From positions 2,621,200 through 2,685,199 of the forward strand of contig SCFE01000013.1 in NCBI GenBank assembly GCA_004352715.1: a stretch of 64,000 nucleotides of DNA, in the 5' to 3' direction. A model generated the notes under the pieces. That model did no database searches. It was not told the DNA's origin and saw nothing but the letters and a program-made list of their open reading frames with translations. Below are positions 13,800 to 28,100 of the stretch, piece by piece (the first letter of the stretch is position 1; every line of letters starts with the position of its first letter). A program made the translations under genes and the position numbers. This stretch comes from Hofstenia miamia. Taxonomy: Eukaryota; Xenacoelomorpha; Acoela.

Positions 13800-14650
13800 T
13801 GATATGGAAGCGATATGCCTAGCTTGAAAACTTGGAAAATCTTGAAAAGTTCTTGAATATTTTTTATTTAAGAAATTATCAAAAAAAATTTCGTGGATTT
13901 CTTGCAAGAATCTTGAAAATTTCGTAAAAGAAATATCATGTTCGTGGTACTCTTTCAAATATTTTTATACATTTCTTGGAGTAAATTATTACGGTATCAC
14001 ATAAGTTTATTTGTTTATTTTATATTAGTAATAGATGGGTGTAAAATCCAAAATTGTAGTAACACATCAGCTCACAGGAGTTGCAGTAATATTGTACCTG
14101 TTTATGTTTATGTTTAAATTTTATCATTATTATGTTTCAAAGTTTCTTCAATTTAAAATAATGCATTGTGAACAGCTTTTATTCTATTTATAATTTTTCT
14201 CAAATTAAAATGCATAGAAACAATGAAATCTCAAAATATTTTTTTTCATGAAATTTGTACTAATTCTAAGTACATCAACCAATAATTTTCTACCTCTTAA
14301 ATTAATAGAAAAATTGGTCAATTAAAAATTGACATTTCAAATTTATGGGTACTCTTTCAATGATAAAACTTTTTCTCATAATTCGGAAATTCGCCTTCAT
14401 TGTAATTAAACTGATTGATTATAATTTGCAAACTATTTGTTAATGCTATTAGTCGCATTTTTGATAACTTTGGACTATAATTTTCAAAATCTATTAATAT
14501 GTAATATTGTATTTTTGAATTAATCTCGAAATTTTTTACGATTTCAATTAAGATTTTTAACATTTCTAGGAAATTTCTTGCCACATTTTTGCAAGTTCTT
14601 TCAAGAAAAATGCAAGAAACTTCCAAGATTTTTCCATTTTCTTCAATTTA
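13800..14650. repeat. Cryptic repeats built on TTCTTGAA / AAGATTCTTG
   Basis: Sub-blocks 13810-13975 and 14530-14640 are dense in short inverted GAA/TTC units such as AATCTTGAAAAGTTCTTGAA and GAAATTTCTTGCC. The same texture returns at 22010-22300 and 34860-35085. The open frames over these blocks read as low-complexity Phe/Leu/Ile-rich sequence and are not credible genes. Confidence 0.55.
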
Positions 14651-15183
14651 TTTGCATTTATATCTTCAATGCAATAAATTGTGTTCACACTGTATCCAAT
14701 TCTACGAAATGCGATTAAAATTACACATACATGAAACATTTTTTAATTTAATACAGTTGAACTCCAGTACTGCGCAAACCCTTTTTGCGACAACATTCCT
14801 TACGCAGTACTTGTACCAGCACATAAAATAGGAAATATATTTCTTTATAGATGGCTTATGATAACAAATTATAACTATTTCAACCAATAATAGAGTGGTC
14901 GACGTAATATCAATATCAATTGCGGTAGAGCATAACCGTTATATATAAACGTTATCATTTTCTGTGGGTAGATCATTTTAGATGACTACAGTCCTGTTAA
15001 TAATCCATTCTGTACATTAATGATCGGTTCTGTTTCAAATATATTGATACAATACATTTTTTGGCGTTATTGCAGATCAATGGACTCTGATTTCTAAAAG
15101 CTGAAATGACGTTTCTTAACATACTAAATGTCAACGTGAGCAAAATCTAAGTAATGCATTACGGCATTTATAAATGCTTGCAG

Positions 15184-15244
15184 CTAGGATTAGGGTTAGG
15201 GTTAAGGTTAGAGTTTAGTTTTGGTTAGGTTTGAGGTTAGGGTT
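15184..15244 (+). repeat. Interstitial degenerate TTAGGG telomere-like tract
   Basis: Contains GGATTAGGGTTAGGGTTAAGG followed by variants (GGTTAGAG, GGTTAGGTTTGAGGTTAGGG). About eight hexamer-like units are visible over 60 bp. Confidence 0.7.
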
Positions 15245-16129
15245 CTATAATGTATCAATTGTAAATAGCAGATGACATCATACAAATTGTTGCGGAGGAA
15301 AAATTAGATTATAAATCAGAGTTCGTTCATCTGCAATAATGCTCATTTTTTCAAACAAAGTATGTATAAAAAATACTTAATGCAAAATCAAATTTTACAC
15401 AAAATTGTTTGAAAAAAGTTCCTTACATTTTTAACCAATTACTTTTGTAAATAAATATTTCTAAAAAAGACAACCGAATGGTTTTATTGCAGTAACCTTC
15501 AGCGATTTCGGGAAACAATCCGCAAATCGCCGATTGTCCAGTTGTAGCATGTGAATAACTGAATGTTTTGAAACGAATTTATTGTGCAAAACCAGATACT
15601 GCCATCAAAGAATTCTATATGCAAAGAACTGTTCACTTGTGGCTTCATTTTGGGATTGCTTTGAGATTATTGATTTGGGAGTCGTTTAAAAACTATCAAT
15701 TACAGTCTGCTCCTCATGCAGTACATCATCACCTTTTAACTATCATGAAGATATTTTGCAGACATGATTAAAGATAGCTAGCATAAATTGGTTGCAGCAA
15801 TGGAGTGAGCCTAATTATTTGTCTAGCATTCGTCCCGCTAATTTTCAATTGCAAACCCATACATATATCAATAACATATTCTTTAATTCCAATTATTATT
15901 CAATTATTAATTAGGTTATGAGCAGTAATTTTGTTATTTAAAAAATTCTATTTTAGTTATTGTTTTCAATTATTACTGGAAACGTTATATCCTTTATTAG
16001 GTCGTCGCATTGATTTTTCGGATTTTATTCTATTTTTTTGTAAATTGCTATTATGCAAAATTCTTTTGTATCCTATGTAAATGTGGATTTGCTGCTTGAT
16101 GAAATTTAGCACATTTAGCCATATTTCGA
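15245..16129. other. Region upstream of METTL3, nothing recognised
   Basis: AT-rich sequence with short chance open frames only. It must contain the METTL3 promoter or 5' leader, but no TATA box or other element can be assigned with support. Confidence 0.4.
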
Positions 16130-19100
16130 ATGTGTTTTAGTAGGATGAACGAATTTACTAAGAGCAAAGTGGCTGTTCCTGGTGCAAACACGTGGATGTA
16201 TATTTGCGCACTACGAAAGCGCCGAAGCCTAGTTCGTCAAAATTATTTGATTAATAAGAAAAAACGTGCGTTTTTGTTAGACTGCGTTACAGGAAATAAT
16301 TCTTCTGCAGATACTAATTTTTCTCAGTCCGATTTTACTTGCACAGAGCCTCTTGAGGCTTCCCATGAAATTTCGTTGTTAAAACTATTACTTCAGCCAA
16401 ATATTTCTTTACCTCGTTCAGTGCACATTTTGAAAGATGATTTGGAATCTGTTGTTGGTTCTGAAGTCGATCTCTCTTGCTTAAAGTGCACATTAGACAA
16501 GCTAAAGCATCAGGTATAATTTTCAATTGTGTAGTGATGTTGTTTATTTTTAGGAACTTATCGAATGGGATTCAGATAAAATGCTAATAACATTTATTGA
16601 AATGTATCGCATTATGTGGCAGTTAGAACCTGATGATCCTCCTTTCAGTTTACCTGAGATTAAACATAAATCAAAATATGTTACTTTCAGTCAGCTTTTT
16701 CCAAAAACTTTGGATAAATCGCTCAGGTATATTTTACTAGGCGTTGTGCTATAAAGTTTATTGCTATTTTATGTCAAATATTCCTATATTTCGAAATCTT
16801 TGAATTCTTAGCTTGTAGGAAATCGGAGTAATATGAATTTTTTAGTCGAGAAGAAATTCGTGACTATTTGCAGCATGAAGCCCTTAAACTTGCGAACTAT
16901 AGCACATTTCTCGAACGACAGCGGCGTGTTTATGATCTCGAAACCCACAGTTTATTAAGTGATCTTACAAGTCGTGACATGATGAATGTAGAAACCTTCA
17001 AAAGCCAGGGCTGCTCGCAAATTATCGAATTTTGTACCTATGGTACAAAATATGATTGCCATAAAGCGTATCGACATCGGAGGAAAGTAAGAAATTTTTT
17101 CTGTTTTTCACTGTAATTTTTTCAAAAAAAAATAAAACATTAAATCTTAAGGCATTGCAAAATATTCGTTTTACATAACAATCGCAATATTCAATAGCTT
17201 TTTGATATTGTCCAGATATTTCAGCAACCACTCCAAAACATAAAAGTTTAATTATTGAGGGTATAAAATAAAACCTATTAGTTTAAATGTAGACATTTAT
17301 TAGAAAATAATTTGAGATATTAATCATGATATTAAACGTTCAAGTAAATAAACAATATAAAAATTAATGAAATAAATGTACCAATATATTATGTGAATAC
17401 ACAAAAAAAGTATTGAAGGATTATTATGGTAAATTATGTAGATGACTAGACTTTAAATTGAACAGGTTTTAGAAGAGTGATTATTTTTGATGAAAGCATT
17501 GAAGTGGCATGGGACTTTTTTTTTCTTAAAGAAGAGACGATAAGATCTGAGGAGAATAACACATTGTGAATGAGATCTTCATTCCCTGAAATTCGATTTG
17601 TTTTTCGTGTAAGATTAACACGAAAATATTGAATGTCTTTGTTTCTTGCTTCTTGAGCCTCTTCACTTAGAAGTCCCATAGGCATCAATATTGTTGAAAT
17701 TACTTGATTTCCATGAATTAATATCCGTTGCATAAATTTTGGCATATAATACCTAGGATATAGAACAAAAAATAAATTCGCTGTTTCTAGGGCAGAATCT
17801 TTGAATTTCTCAGAGTCAATATTAAAGTTAACAGTAATTTTCTATAAAATGATATTTAGTCTTTTCAGTAAAGTTCATCAATTCCTGTGATTTTTGCCAT
17901 TTTTTCATGGGGGGGGGCGACCCCCTTCCATTTTTAGATGCATTTTAGATATAACTCAGAGAGACCGTTTATATAAATAAACTATTCTTCCATGACTTTT
18001 TCTTTAATTTGTTCTGCAACTTTTGACGAAAAATTATGCTGATAGGGTCAAGGGTTACAAAGTTATAGCGATTTTAAAAAATGTTCATGAAAAACTGACA
18101 TTTTTGAGTTTTAAAATAACAATTTTGTATGTAAAGGTTATTATAAATTGAAACCAAATCATAATTTTCATTGCAAAATTATAATTAAATGTTTTTTATG
18201 TTTTATTTGCATTATAGTCCTTTCTTTTGATTCCTATTTAGTAATATTTCTAACATTTTTTGTCAATAATGAGAAATTTAGAAAGTTTGATACATAACCT
18301 AATTTATATGCGCATAATTTGCATATTAATTACGTATCACAAAATGGTTTTGCCAGGATATACCTCATATGTCAAAGTATCTCCGAACTAAATTTGGTGT
18401 TGATCAGATAAACCCTCTTCAGAAATAATTGCTCACTTAAAATAGGGTTAAGTAGTGCTTTACTGAACCATTCCGAGTGTTTGACAATCATCCTATCATA
18501 TTTTCTATAGCAAATGTTTAGTCTCCGGGGCACTTTAGATTTGAATGTAACTAAATGGACACATAATTTTTTCCATTATTTCACTAGAGAAATCTATACT
18601 TATCAGTGGTTCTTTAGGCTCTTCCATTTGTATTATATCCAAAAACTGTTGTCTTGTCAAGGAAGTCATTGCGCCTGAAATATGGGGAATAATTAGCTAT
18701 AAAAATTGGCCAAATACATAATTGAGAACAGTATTATATGCAACATGCTTGAACGCAAATAATGGCTGCAGTTAGACTTCTTAAGCTATGTATAAATAAT
18801 GTATGAGAAATGGTCACGCTCTGAAATCGATTGGTTTAACCATTTAAAATTTTGATAATGTAAAATTATTTAGTGTTTTAATTAGTATCAATAATCATAA
18901 CCCCACATTTACTTAAATGAAATAAAACTATGAATACATTAAACTAACCTTGATTGGGAGTATTACAGGACCTAATGAATGCACTTATGTCAACAGCAAC
19001 TAATTACACCATCATCTATGACAATGTCTGCATCTTGAATAATCATTATCAATTGACACATGCAGCATGAAGTGAAAAGAGGAGAGTTCTAACAAGTTTC

Positions 19101-22100
19101 AACATGTCTTACAAAGCCTGTCGCCGCGGCAATTACTTTAGTATTATTGTGTACTATCAGAATTACCTGTTATAAATATTTTTTTACATTTTTGGCCACA
19201 CAAAACACTGCACATCGCGTTTCCAAAACATTACAAAAACACGTTAAAATTTGAAACAATTTATTACAATTTTTTGTTGGTTGCTATAACCATTAATTTT
19301 CTAATATGTGTGCTTAAACTACTTCCTTTTCCTCGTTGGACTCTGTCATTCGACATAGTTTGTAGTGCTGAATGTAAAATATAGTATTTGCTGAATTCCG
19401 TAACATCTAGGTTACCTCCAATAATTTGACTTGACTTACACTGCATAAAAAGTACTTGCCACTGTCTGTCATTGCGTCTATTTATATTGTTTGTTTTGAG
19501 AAATAATTCTCAATGTGGTTCAATTTGACACATCGTGGGAACTTGGCTCGAATCGTGGGATTTTTGGTCCAAATTTTACTGTTTGTTTCATTTTAAAACA
19601 ATTTAATGTAGCTCAGAGGGCAATAAGAGTTTTAGACGTTATTATTGGAGTACAGTAAAAATGTTTAGGAACCAAAGTCTTAGACGAATGACATCCATGG
19701 CATTCGGTGTTCGTTATTTAATTAAAGTCAAGTACATACAAGACGTATTATTGTTCAGCTGTTTACATGATCATTAAATGCACTGTTGATGTTAAGATAT
19801 TTAGGGAAGACGATCTTCATGTAAGCAGTTGCATTTTCGAAGAGTTATTAATAAAAGCACAGAGTCATCTTTGGGAGATTGTTCCTTCTTGAACACCTGT
19901 TTCCACATGGCCACTTGCAAATACATTCACTATGAGCTAGATCTCACTTCATCAGAGATGAAACGTGTTGCCGAAAGAGATCAAACCAATATACAAAGAC
20001 GTGTTCTCACTGATAAATCATTTGTGTTGTATCCACCTCAATGGGTACAATGTGATCTTCGAACATTCGATTTAACAGTATTAGGTAAATTTGAGGTAAT
20101 TATTTACATTACTCTTAAACAATTTTTCCGTACAGTTCTTTATGCATTGGTTTTGTAGCAATGCTAGTTTTTAGAACCTATTACAAAATTTCATTATCAG
20201 GTGTACATTGAAATATCTTTTATCACAATATTAATCAGGCCATATACATTTTAAAAATAATATCGCATATCATTAACCATGTCTCTGTTAATATTTGAAA
20301 TTGGATATTGTTATTGCCGAGTAGACCTAGGCAATTCCTCGAAAATATATTCCAAGTGAGATTGCTGTTCCTTATGAATTTATTCAAAAATCGCTTGAAA
20401 TAATTACCAATGAGTAGGGCAAATAATGCTATTTAAATCATATTGTACACTCCAAAATATTTATTGGGCAATAAAAAGTCATATTTTGCGCTAGAAATGT
20501 GACTCGGAGACTGAGCAAAATTCTCAAATTATATAGTATTAGTTCATTGGCATTCTAAAGTTCAATAAATAAAGAAATCATAGTAAGCAGTAATCGACCA
20601 GAGTACTGGTCGATCAAGTTTGTTTATTCACTGCTGGGTACTTGATCGACCAGCACTCTGTCCGATTAATGTTTACTATGTTAAATTTATATGCACAATA
20701 GAGTTCGATCGATGGTTCAAATCCTCATGTAAAAACGTTTAAGATTGGACAAAAATTGATCGAGCTATACCCGGCCAATTAGGCCAACTCGACAAAATTT
20801 TCAATTTTTTACGTTTTTTGGATCTAGCTAATTTCAGTTTGGGCTTTTGGACCTTTAGATGAAATCTTCCTCTAGTGTTGCTCTTTCGAATGAGCTGTAA
20901 ACTTCCAAAATCCATGGTGTAGAACATTAGTAACAAAATTTCGCATTTTGGCTGTCTACCTCGAGGCATATTTTTTTCTAATAACTGTCGAATCGTCGCA
21001 AGCCAATGGCTATTAGCCAATCGGATTACAGATAAATACAATGNTTCAAATCCTCATGTAAAAACGTTTAAGATTGGACAAAAATTGATCGAGCTATACC
21101 CGGCCAATTAGGCCAACTCGACAAAATTTTCAATTTTTTACGTTTTTTGGATCTAGCTAATTTCAGTTTGGGCTTTTGGACCTTTAGATGAAATCTTCCT
21201 CTAGTGTTGCTCTTTCGAATGAGCTGTAAACTTCCAAAATCCATGGTGTAGAACATTAGTAACAAAATTTCGCATTTTGGCTGTCTACCTCGANNNNNNN
21301 NNNNNNNNNNNNNNTATAGTATTAGTTCATTGGCATTCTAAAGTTCAATAAATAAAGAAATCATAGTAAGCAGTAATCGACCAGAGTACTGGTCGATCAA
21401 GTTTGTTTATTCACTGCTGGGTACTTGATCGACCAGCACTCTGTCCGATTAATGTTTACTATGTTAAATTTATATGCACAATAGAGATCGATCGATGGTT
21501 CAAATCCTCATGTAAAAACGTTTAAGATTGGACAAAAATTGATCGAGCTATACCCGGCCAATTAGGCCAACTCGACAAAATTTTCAATTTTTTACGTTTT
21601 TTGGATCTAGCTAATTTCAGTTTGGGCTTTTGGACCTTTAGATGAAATCTTCCTCTAGTGTTGCTCTTTCGAATGAGCTGTAAACTTCCAAAATCCATGG
21701 TGTAGAACATTAGTAACAAAATTTCGCATTTTGGCTGTCTACCTCGAGGCATATTTTTTTCTAATAACTGTCGAATCGTCGCAAGCCAATGGCTATTAGC
21801 TAATCGAATTAAAGATAAATAAAATGGATTTAACTTTTTAATGTAAGGGAAGCAAATAGATAATCAATCCCCTCCGTTCGATTAAATATATTGAATGGAA
21901 TGTATTTAATAAATTCGCACAAATATGGAGAACAAATCTGTTGATTTAGATAATCAGTTGGGTGGTTCATTCAATTGGTAAGAAAATAATTTGCCAACCA
22001 AATTAAACAAAAATGGAAAATCTTGGAAAGTTCATGGAAATTTCTTTGATTTTTCTTTGAAAAAACTTGCAAGAACCTGGCAAGAAAATTCAAAGAATCT

Positions 22101-25100
22101 TGAAAGAAATTTTCAAGAAACCCAAGAATCAGTGAAAATCTTGAAAAGTTCTTAGAAGTTTCTTAAATATTTTTTTTTGAGAAAAAGTGAAACTTGGCAA
22201 GAAATTCCCAAGAAATTCCAATAGTCATAAAAAATATAAAAGAAATTCCAAAAAGTTTTCACAAATCTAAAATGTAATTTGCAAGAAATTTACGAAGGAA
22301 AAAGTGCAACGCATGTATAATCAATCCTTTTATTTGCTGAAAAATAACTTAATGTGGTAAAGGGATGAATGAATAAATTAACTAAAAACGTGAAAGACAG
22401 TTTGCTGTGAAAAAAAATCACAAAAATGACTTTCTGTGCATTTCAGACTGTTAGAAGATATTTCGTCAATGTGTAATCATCTGGCACTTTGCAAGGAAGA
22501 AACTATAAAAAAATAATTGTAAAATACTTATATATAAACAGTAGCTTTCAATGCAAAAATTAAATATGAATAAACAAATTGATACTAACATGAAATATCC
22601 ATTCCATATGGATGAAACTTAAGCATGTTTCTCAGAAATAAATATTGCAAATATCTCCAGATCCTAAAATAATAATTTACAAAAATTATACAAAATATGT
22701 TACCCTGGATATTTTTAAATGAGATTTTCTAACAGATACCAAATAGGCTGCTAAAAAATGTCAAATAAGTTTAAATATAATTAAAATTAATTATTTAAAA
22801 TGTAACACATTGAAAGCTACTGTTTTTTATTTTTTAATTTAATATCTAGTCCATGCTGATTAACAGCAGCCTTTGCTTCTTCATACGCTCCACTTGCTGA
22901 GAACTTCTTCTCAATGACCCCTAAATTGAACAATATAATTTAAGACAAAATAAAGAATTTGATAAGTGCAATCTCCAACCAGAGTTCAATTTTTAAAACC
23001 GTTGACTTCTAGGTCAAACATTGGATAAACATGAAATTGTTTCAGCAAATAATACATTAAACACATTAGTTTAATCAACATTCTAATATATCTACTACTT
23101 CCTAAATATACATAATGATGTGCACAATCCGCATACTAATAAAGATTATCAGTATATAATAAAGTAACTTATTTGGAAAATTTACGCTTAAATAATGCTG
23201 ATCGTTCAGGAGATAGTGCAGAACGACATCCAGCCTTTTTAGGGCTTACCATGCCCTCAATAAGTTTAGTACTCTTCCAAAGTGAACGTGCTACATTCAA
23301 TTCGAATTTGGAAGGTCTACTGCCTCCCAATCCCATCAGATTGATATTGTTGTAAACCACTTCATCGTGATTATCTGTGGGCTCAACAGCAATGATTTCA
23401 GGACGAATGATAGATTTCTAAATATGGATATGAACTATATAAAAATGTTAAGAACAAAACCAAGGCGTGAATTTCCCGACAAAGTTTCTTCTGGTTTTGA
23501 TTCTGGGCAGCCAGACAATCTTTAATATCTCGTAGCACCCAAGTATTTTCCTCAAAAGCACAAACAAGCCTCTGGGACAGCTAAAACGCACTTTTTGAAA
23601 GAAAATAATTTATACTTAAATGTTTGCAACTATCTTTACTAACATACATTAGCAAAAACAATTTTTGTACAATGCATACTATTTTTTTAGGAAGTTAAAA
23701 CATGTATTGTAAAATTTATATCAACATCCCACAACTTTTTATATCTTAAGATGAATAGTTACAGTAGAAAACGTTAAGTGATGTGTTGTTATCCAATTAA
23801 AATAAAACTTAGCACTAACATATGATTGTGAGTCTTTATCTGTATTGCACAGCCGCATAGGAGTTAACTAAAACAAAAATATACATGCAAACTGTTATGC
23901 CAAGAATACTGTCAAACAATTAGGAGACAGTGAACGTTTTCTTTGAGATTGGGAATGAATAATCTAAAGCTTTCCACTAAATAATAATGGTTTCAAAGTA
24001 AATTACCGTTTCTTTTTCAACAAAATCTGGCTCTAATGCTTCTGATGACATCTATAAAGCATTAAATAAACACGAAACATATACAAAAATTTACATTGCA
24101 CGATTCATTTAGATTTATCTTGGACACATTGATGTTAGATCGGTCTAAAAATGTCTCAAGACGTTCTTGTTTCTTAAAGATTTCATGTTTATTTCCTAAA
24201 ATGAAATTTTCAGATAATTTATTACAATATTACAGGTACTTCTAAAAAACTGCAATTGATACCCATGTGATATCAATATTGCTAAATATTTACCAATTAC
24301 CAGAAAACGAGCTTCATAAGCTGCAAACTGCAATTCAACGCCGTCATTTAAACATATTTTTTGCTCAAATGTTAGAGATTTTGGCCAGCACGAATGGTAA
24401 GAGTTAATCGAAGTATAAGTCTGGTCCTGAGAGAAAGCAAAAAGGAAAAATACATCTGTGTCGCACATTCTAAAATAATTCACAATTTTAATATAGTTAA
24501 AAAATTTGATAGTTAATTGTAATGAAGTATGGCATTACATTAATATTTGAATATTAAGTTAAAACTTGATTCTAAAGAAATGAAATATCTTTAATCATGC
24601 TCAAAGTGCTTTGACAAAATTGCGACGAAACTGTGTTCCCTATATTTAATTACCAAAAATTTGTAAAAAATGTTGAGCATTAAAAATTTTAAGATTGTCT
24701 GACATTTTATCATAAACACGAAGGAAAAATAAGGGGTGTAATCGTCACCAATTTCGTTAGAGAGGTTTCCAAAATTTACAGTTTCAAATACTGTGAAAGA
24801 ATTGAGCAATAACTATTGTTGGTGGTCCGCTTCAAAAAATTATTCAATTTGTCCAAAAAATTAATTTTCTTTCTCTTTTATCGCAACTAAATGGTTGCAT
24901 GAAAACTTTTGTCGTGTATAAGACCTGGAGTGAAGCACTGAATACGTATTGTTACATCTGAAACGACTAAAGAATACAGCATTTGGATAATCAGAACAAA
25001 TGAGATCTTTATAATTATTTGGAACAGAAGGAAATGGCTGAACTTGAAATGAATGTTCATTCTGCAAACAATGCTCTTTAGTGGTCAAGTTCATCTTTTA

Positions 25101-28100
25101 CAATGTTAATACCAATCAGCTCAAATTGCCTTAAATAGTGCTCAATAATTAGTTTGGCATGGTTTTTAGTTCCTGTAAATGGCATTTTTACTTTGTGATT
25201 CACTGATTCAAAAGCGGAGGGTGACATTGCCCATAAAGGACCAAATTTTTTCACCTGCCATATAAGATGCCTAACGGAATGAATATTATAGGTTTGCTAC
25301 AATTCTCCGTAAATATCAACAACATTTAAATTAAAATATTCTAAGAATTTTTCCGCCAACTTCAAATCACTGAGTGTGACATTGTCAGAGCAAAGTAGTT
25401 TTATTGAATATGAGAGAGAAATGAAATGTTGATAACCTCTAAATGACAAAGCATTTTGTAAGAATATTGGTCCAAAATAAAGCAAAAAATTCTTGAAATG
25501 ATTAGCCTTCCAGTTTTTCAATTCAGAAAGTAGCTTAGGTTTTTGAATTTCCAGGCAAATATTGGCTTTAACTAAACACTGATATTTTTTCTGAGATTTG
25601 GAAATATTTTTTAAGAAAGCAGCTACAATTGATCTGCATACCCCAAGCAAAACTTGATGCATATAGTATATTACAAATACCAGTGGTACCTCAAACACGT
25701 GTCTAAACGGGCTCAAGCCTTGAACATGAACACCATACACAGGTTTTCCAATTATCGCAGCTTCAATTGAATTTAGTAAAAAATTCTTACTATTTCTTAA
25801 GACGAAAGATTCACAAGTGGGGTATAAAAGTCTGCGAGAGGTATTCAACTTTCATTCAGATATTGCACCCATAATACCCATTAAATTTTCTGAGATTTAA
25901 AGCAGAGGATTTTGCAGGCATATCAAAAACGGCGAGAAATGATTTAAAAATAATAGTTTCCATTTATAAAAATGCTATGCCCATTAGTTTTTAAATAACT
26001 TAATTGTTGAATTATTTCTTCTAAGAACATATTCCAAATTTGTGTGGAATTCCCACAATATACACCACACAAAACAATAAGTTTAAATGGCATACGAATT
26101 TTGGGAGGTAACTCTGTAACCATTAACAAAACAGGCTAGAGTGATAAGGATGTCGATTTAGTTAGAGGTATACCATCAGAATTAATAATATAGTGAAACT
26201 CCAAAGGCCCAAACAAATTGAAACGTGGAATAATAAGATCATCAATAACAAATTCATTTCTAATTCTGTCATTGTATTTAATTATAGAGAGTATGTTTCT
26301 ACTTACAATATTACACAATTGATCTTTAAAATCAATTACAATAAATGCGAACTATCAATATCATTTTCAGGAAAAAATTTGTGATTACATAAAGCCTTTG
26401 CTTGTTTTTTCATCATATGTCCTGTTGGACAAGATTTCCCATCATGTAAACAGGTTTTGAACAAATCCAATAGCTCATTTACGCAATTATCTGGAAGGGA
26501 ATGTTTGCTTGAAATAGCCAAAAAGAAATTTGTAAAATTTGAAACTGAAATTTTACGTTGCATACAGTATATAGTAGTTTTTTATTAGTTTGAAAAGAAG
26601 TTTCATCAGCGTCCTCAAAAGAACTATCATCACACTCGGAATCACTTATAAAATGGAGGGGAGGTAAATCCTCACACACTGTGTAAGGCGTAGAACATTG
26701 TGGAATATCAGTACTTTCTCGTTCATTTGAATAATGTGGAGTATTTATTTCAAAAAATTGACAGTCATGTGATTTAGAAGAATCACTATCAGATTCGGAA
26801 TTATCCACCGAATGTTTTATTCTTCTATGGTATATGTCTTCGTGTTTTTGAGATCGCTTACGAATATAACTCATCAGTCTACAATTGAAACAAACTATTA
26901 TATAAATTGCTTAAACCCTAACAGAATCTAATGCACAAAATATACCAAAAAAGTGTGTTTTATGTCCCATAAAAATGATTTTCATTGAATATTGCGAATT
27001 ATTGTTTTAAAATCTGAAAAAAATCTAATTATCAGCGCTCCTGCAACACATAAAGGCTCTCAATAGGACACGAGTGCTTAAATTGAATTACAAATTAACA
27101 AATTAAGTATAATACAAATCAGAGACACGCCACAATTTACTATTACATAATTATAAATTACCAGAATTTGTTTCTCAATATCAGCAAATTCAATTCTTTA
27201 AACCCTATTTACAAATGAAATTCCTATAATGTTTGCATTGATTTCCCACGCTTTCAACTATGATGGAGTTCTACAGATTTTATAACATTCTGAAAAAAGT
27301 TGATACAACACGTTGTAAAAAGTCTACACATTCATTGCAAAATCACTGGCGGGAATAATCAAGCCATTATTACATTAGTTGTTTATTGGTGCATGGAAAA
27401 TCTACTGTTTTTAAATTTCAAGTTCAGTACAGCTACGAAAAGTAGAAATTACCAAATAGTACTTCCAAAAAAGTTGGTTCAAATTTGAATATCCTTAAAA
27501 GACAATATTAGTTAATCATATGGCTATATAAAACTTGATTTTGTTAGTAGGTCTTTCATAGTGTTGCAGATCAATAGGTTTGANNNNNNNNNNNNNNNNA
27601 AGCCATTATTAAATTAGTTGTTTGTTTGTGCATGGAAAATTGACTGTTTTTAAATTTCAAGTTCCGTACAGCTACGAAAAATAGAAATTACTACATAGTA
27701 CTTCCAAAAAAGTTTGTTCAAATTTGAATATCGTTAAAAGACAATATTATTTATCATATGGATATATAAAACTTCATTTTGTTAGTAGGTCTTTCATAGT
27801 GTTGCAGATCAATTGGTTTGATTTCTATGGAGGTTCTACTGGAAAGAGCTAACACTTTATCATAAAATCTGTGAAAACAGAATGCACAACTCAAATCTGG
27901 GGAAAAATTGTTGATCAATTAAGACAACGTAAACTAAGATACGTGGCAGTTTTAAATGATTTCTTTTCTGAATGCTTTAATGCTGTGTTACAGGTACGCC
28001 AAACAGTTGAGGCCCAAGTTTAACCGGTGGACCCTGCGATGTGCGCCCCTGTTCTACACATGCTGTATAATTATAAATAACATTTTGATAAGTCAACTTA

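Larger units (their letters stand above)
20456..21830. repeat. Block present two and a half times around assembly joints
   Basis: Copy 1 (about 20470-21043) ends at a single N at 21044. A partial copy 2 (21045-21293) ends at an N run 21294-21314. Copy 3 (21315-21830) follows. Copies are almost identical, differing for example as GTTCGATCG versus GATCGATCG and GCCAATCGGATT versus GCTAATCGAATT. A minus-strand open frame of 65-100 codons (containing MFYTMDFGSLQL) is repeated with them; I do not recognise it. Unmerged contig overlap or two haplotypes in series is the likely cause. Confidence 0.85.

Noticed and set aside
13668-14831. Open frames of 80-96 codons on both strands
   Set aside because: Phe/Leu/Ile-rich low-complexity translation of the GAA/TTC repeats, with no conserved motif or splice context.
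17905-17930. G9/C5 hairpin as a terminator or G-quadruplex
   Set aside because: A single G run with one short C run is not enough for a quadruplex, and bacterial-type terminators do not apply here.
20710-20730. tRNA or SINE B-box-like GGTTCAAATCC
   Set aside because: No A box, acceptor stem or anticodon arm could be placed upstream, so there is no tRNA and no supported SINE.
25944-26129. Independent small genes at 25.9-26.6 kb
   Set aside because: They are successive frames of one broken EnSpm-like transposase.
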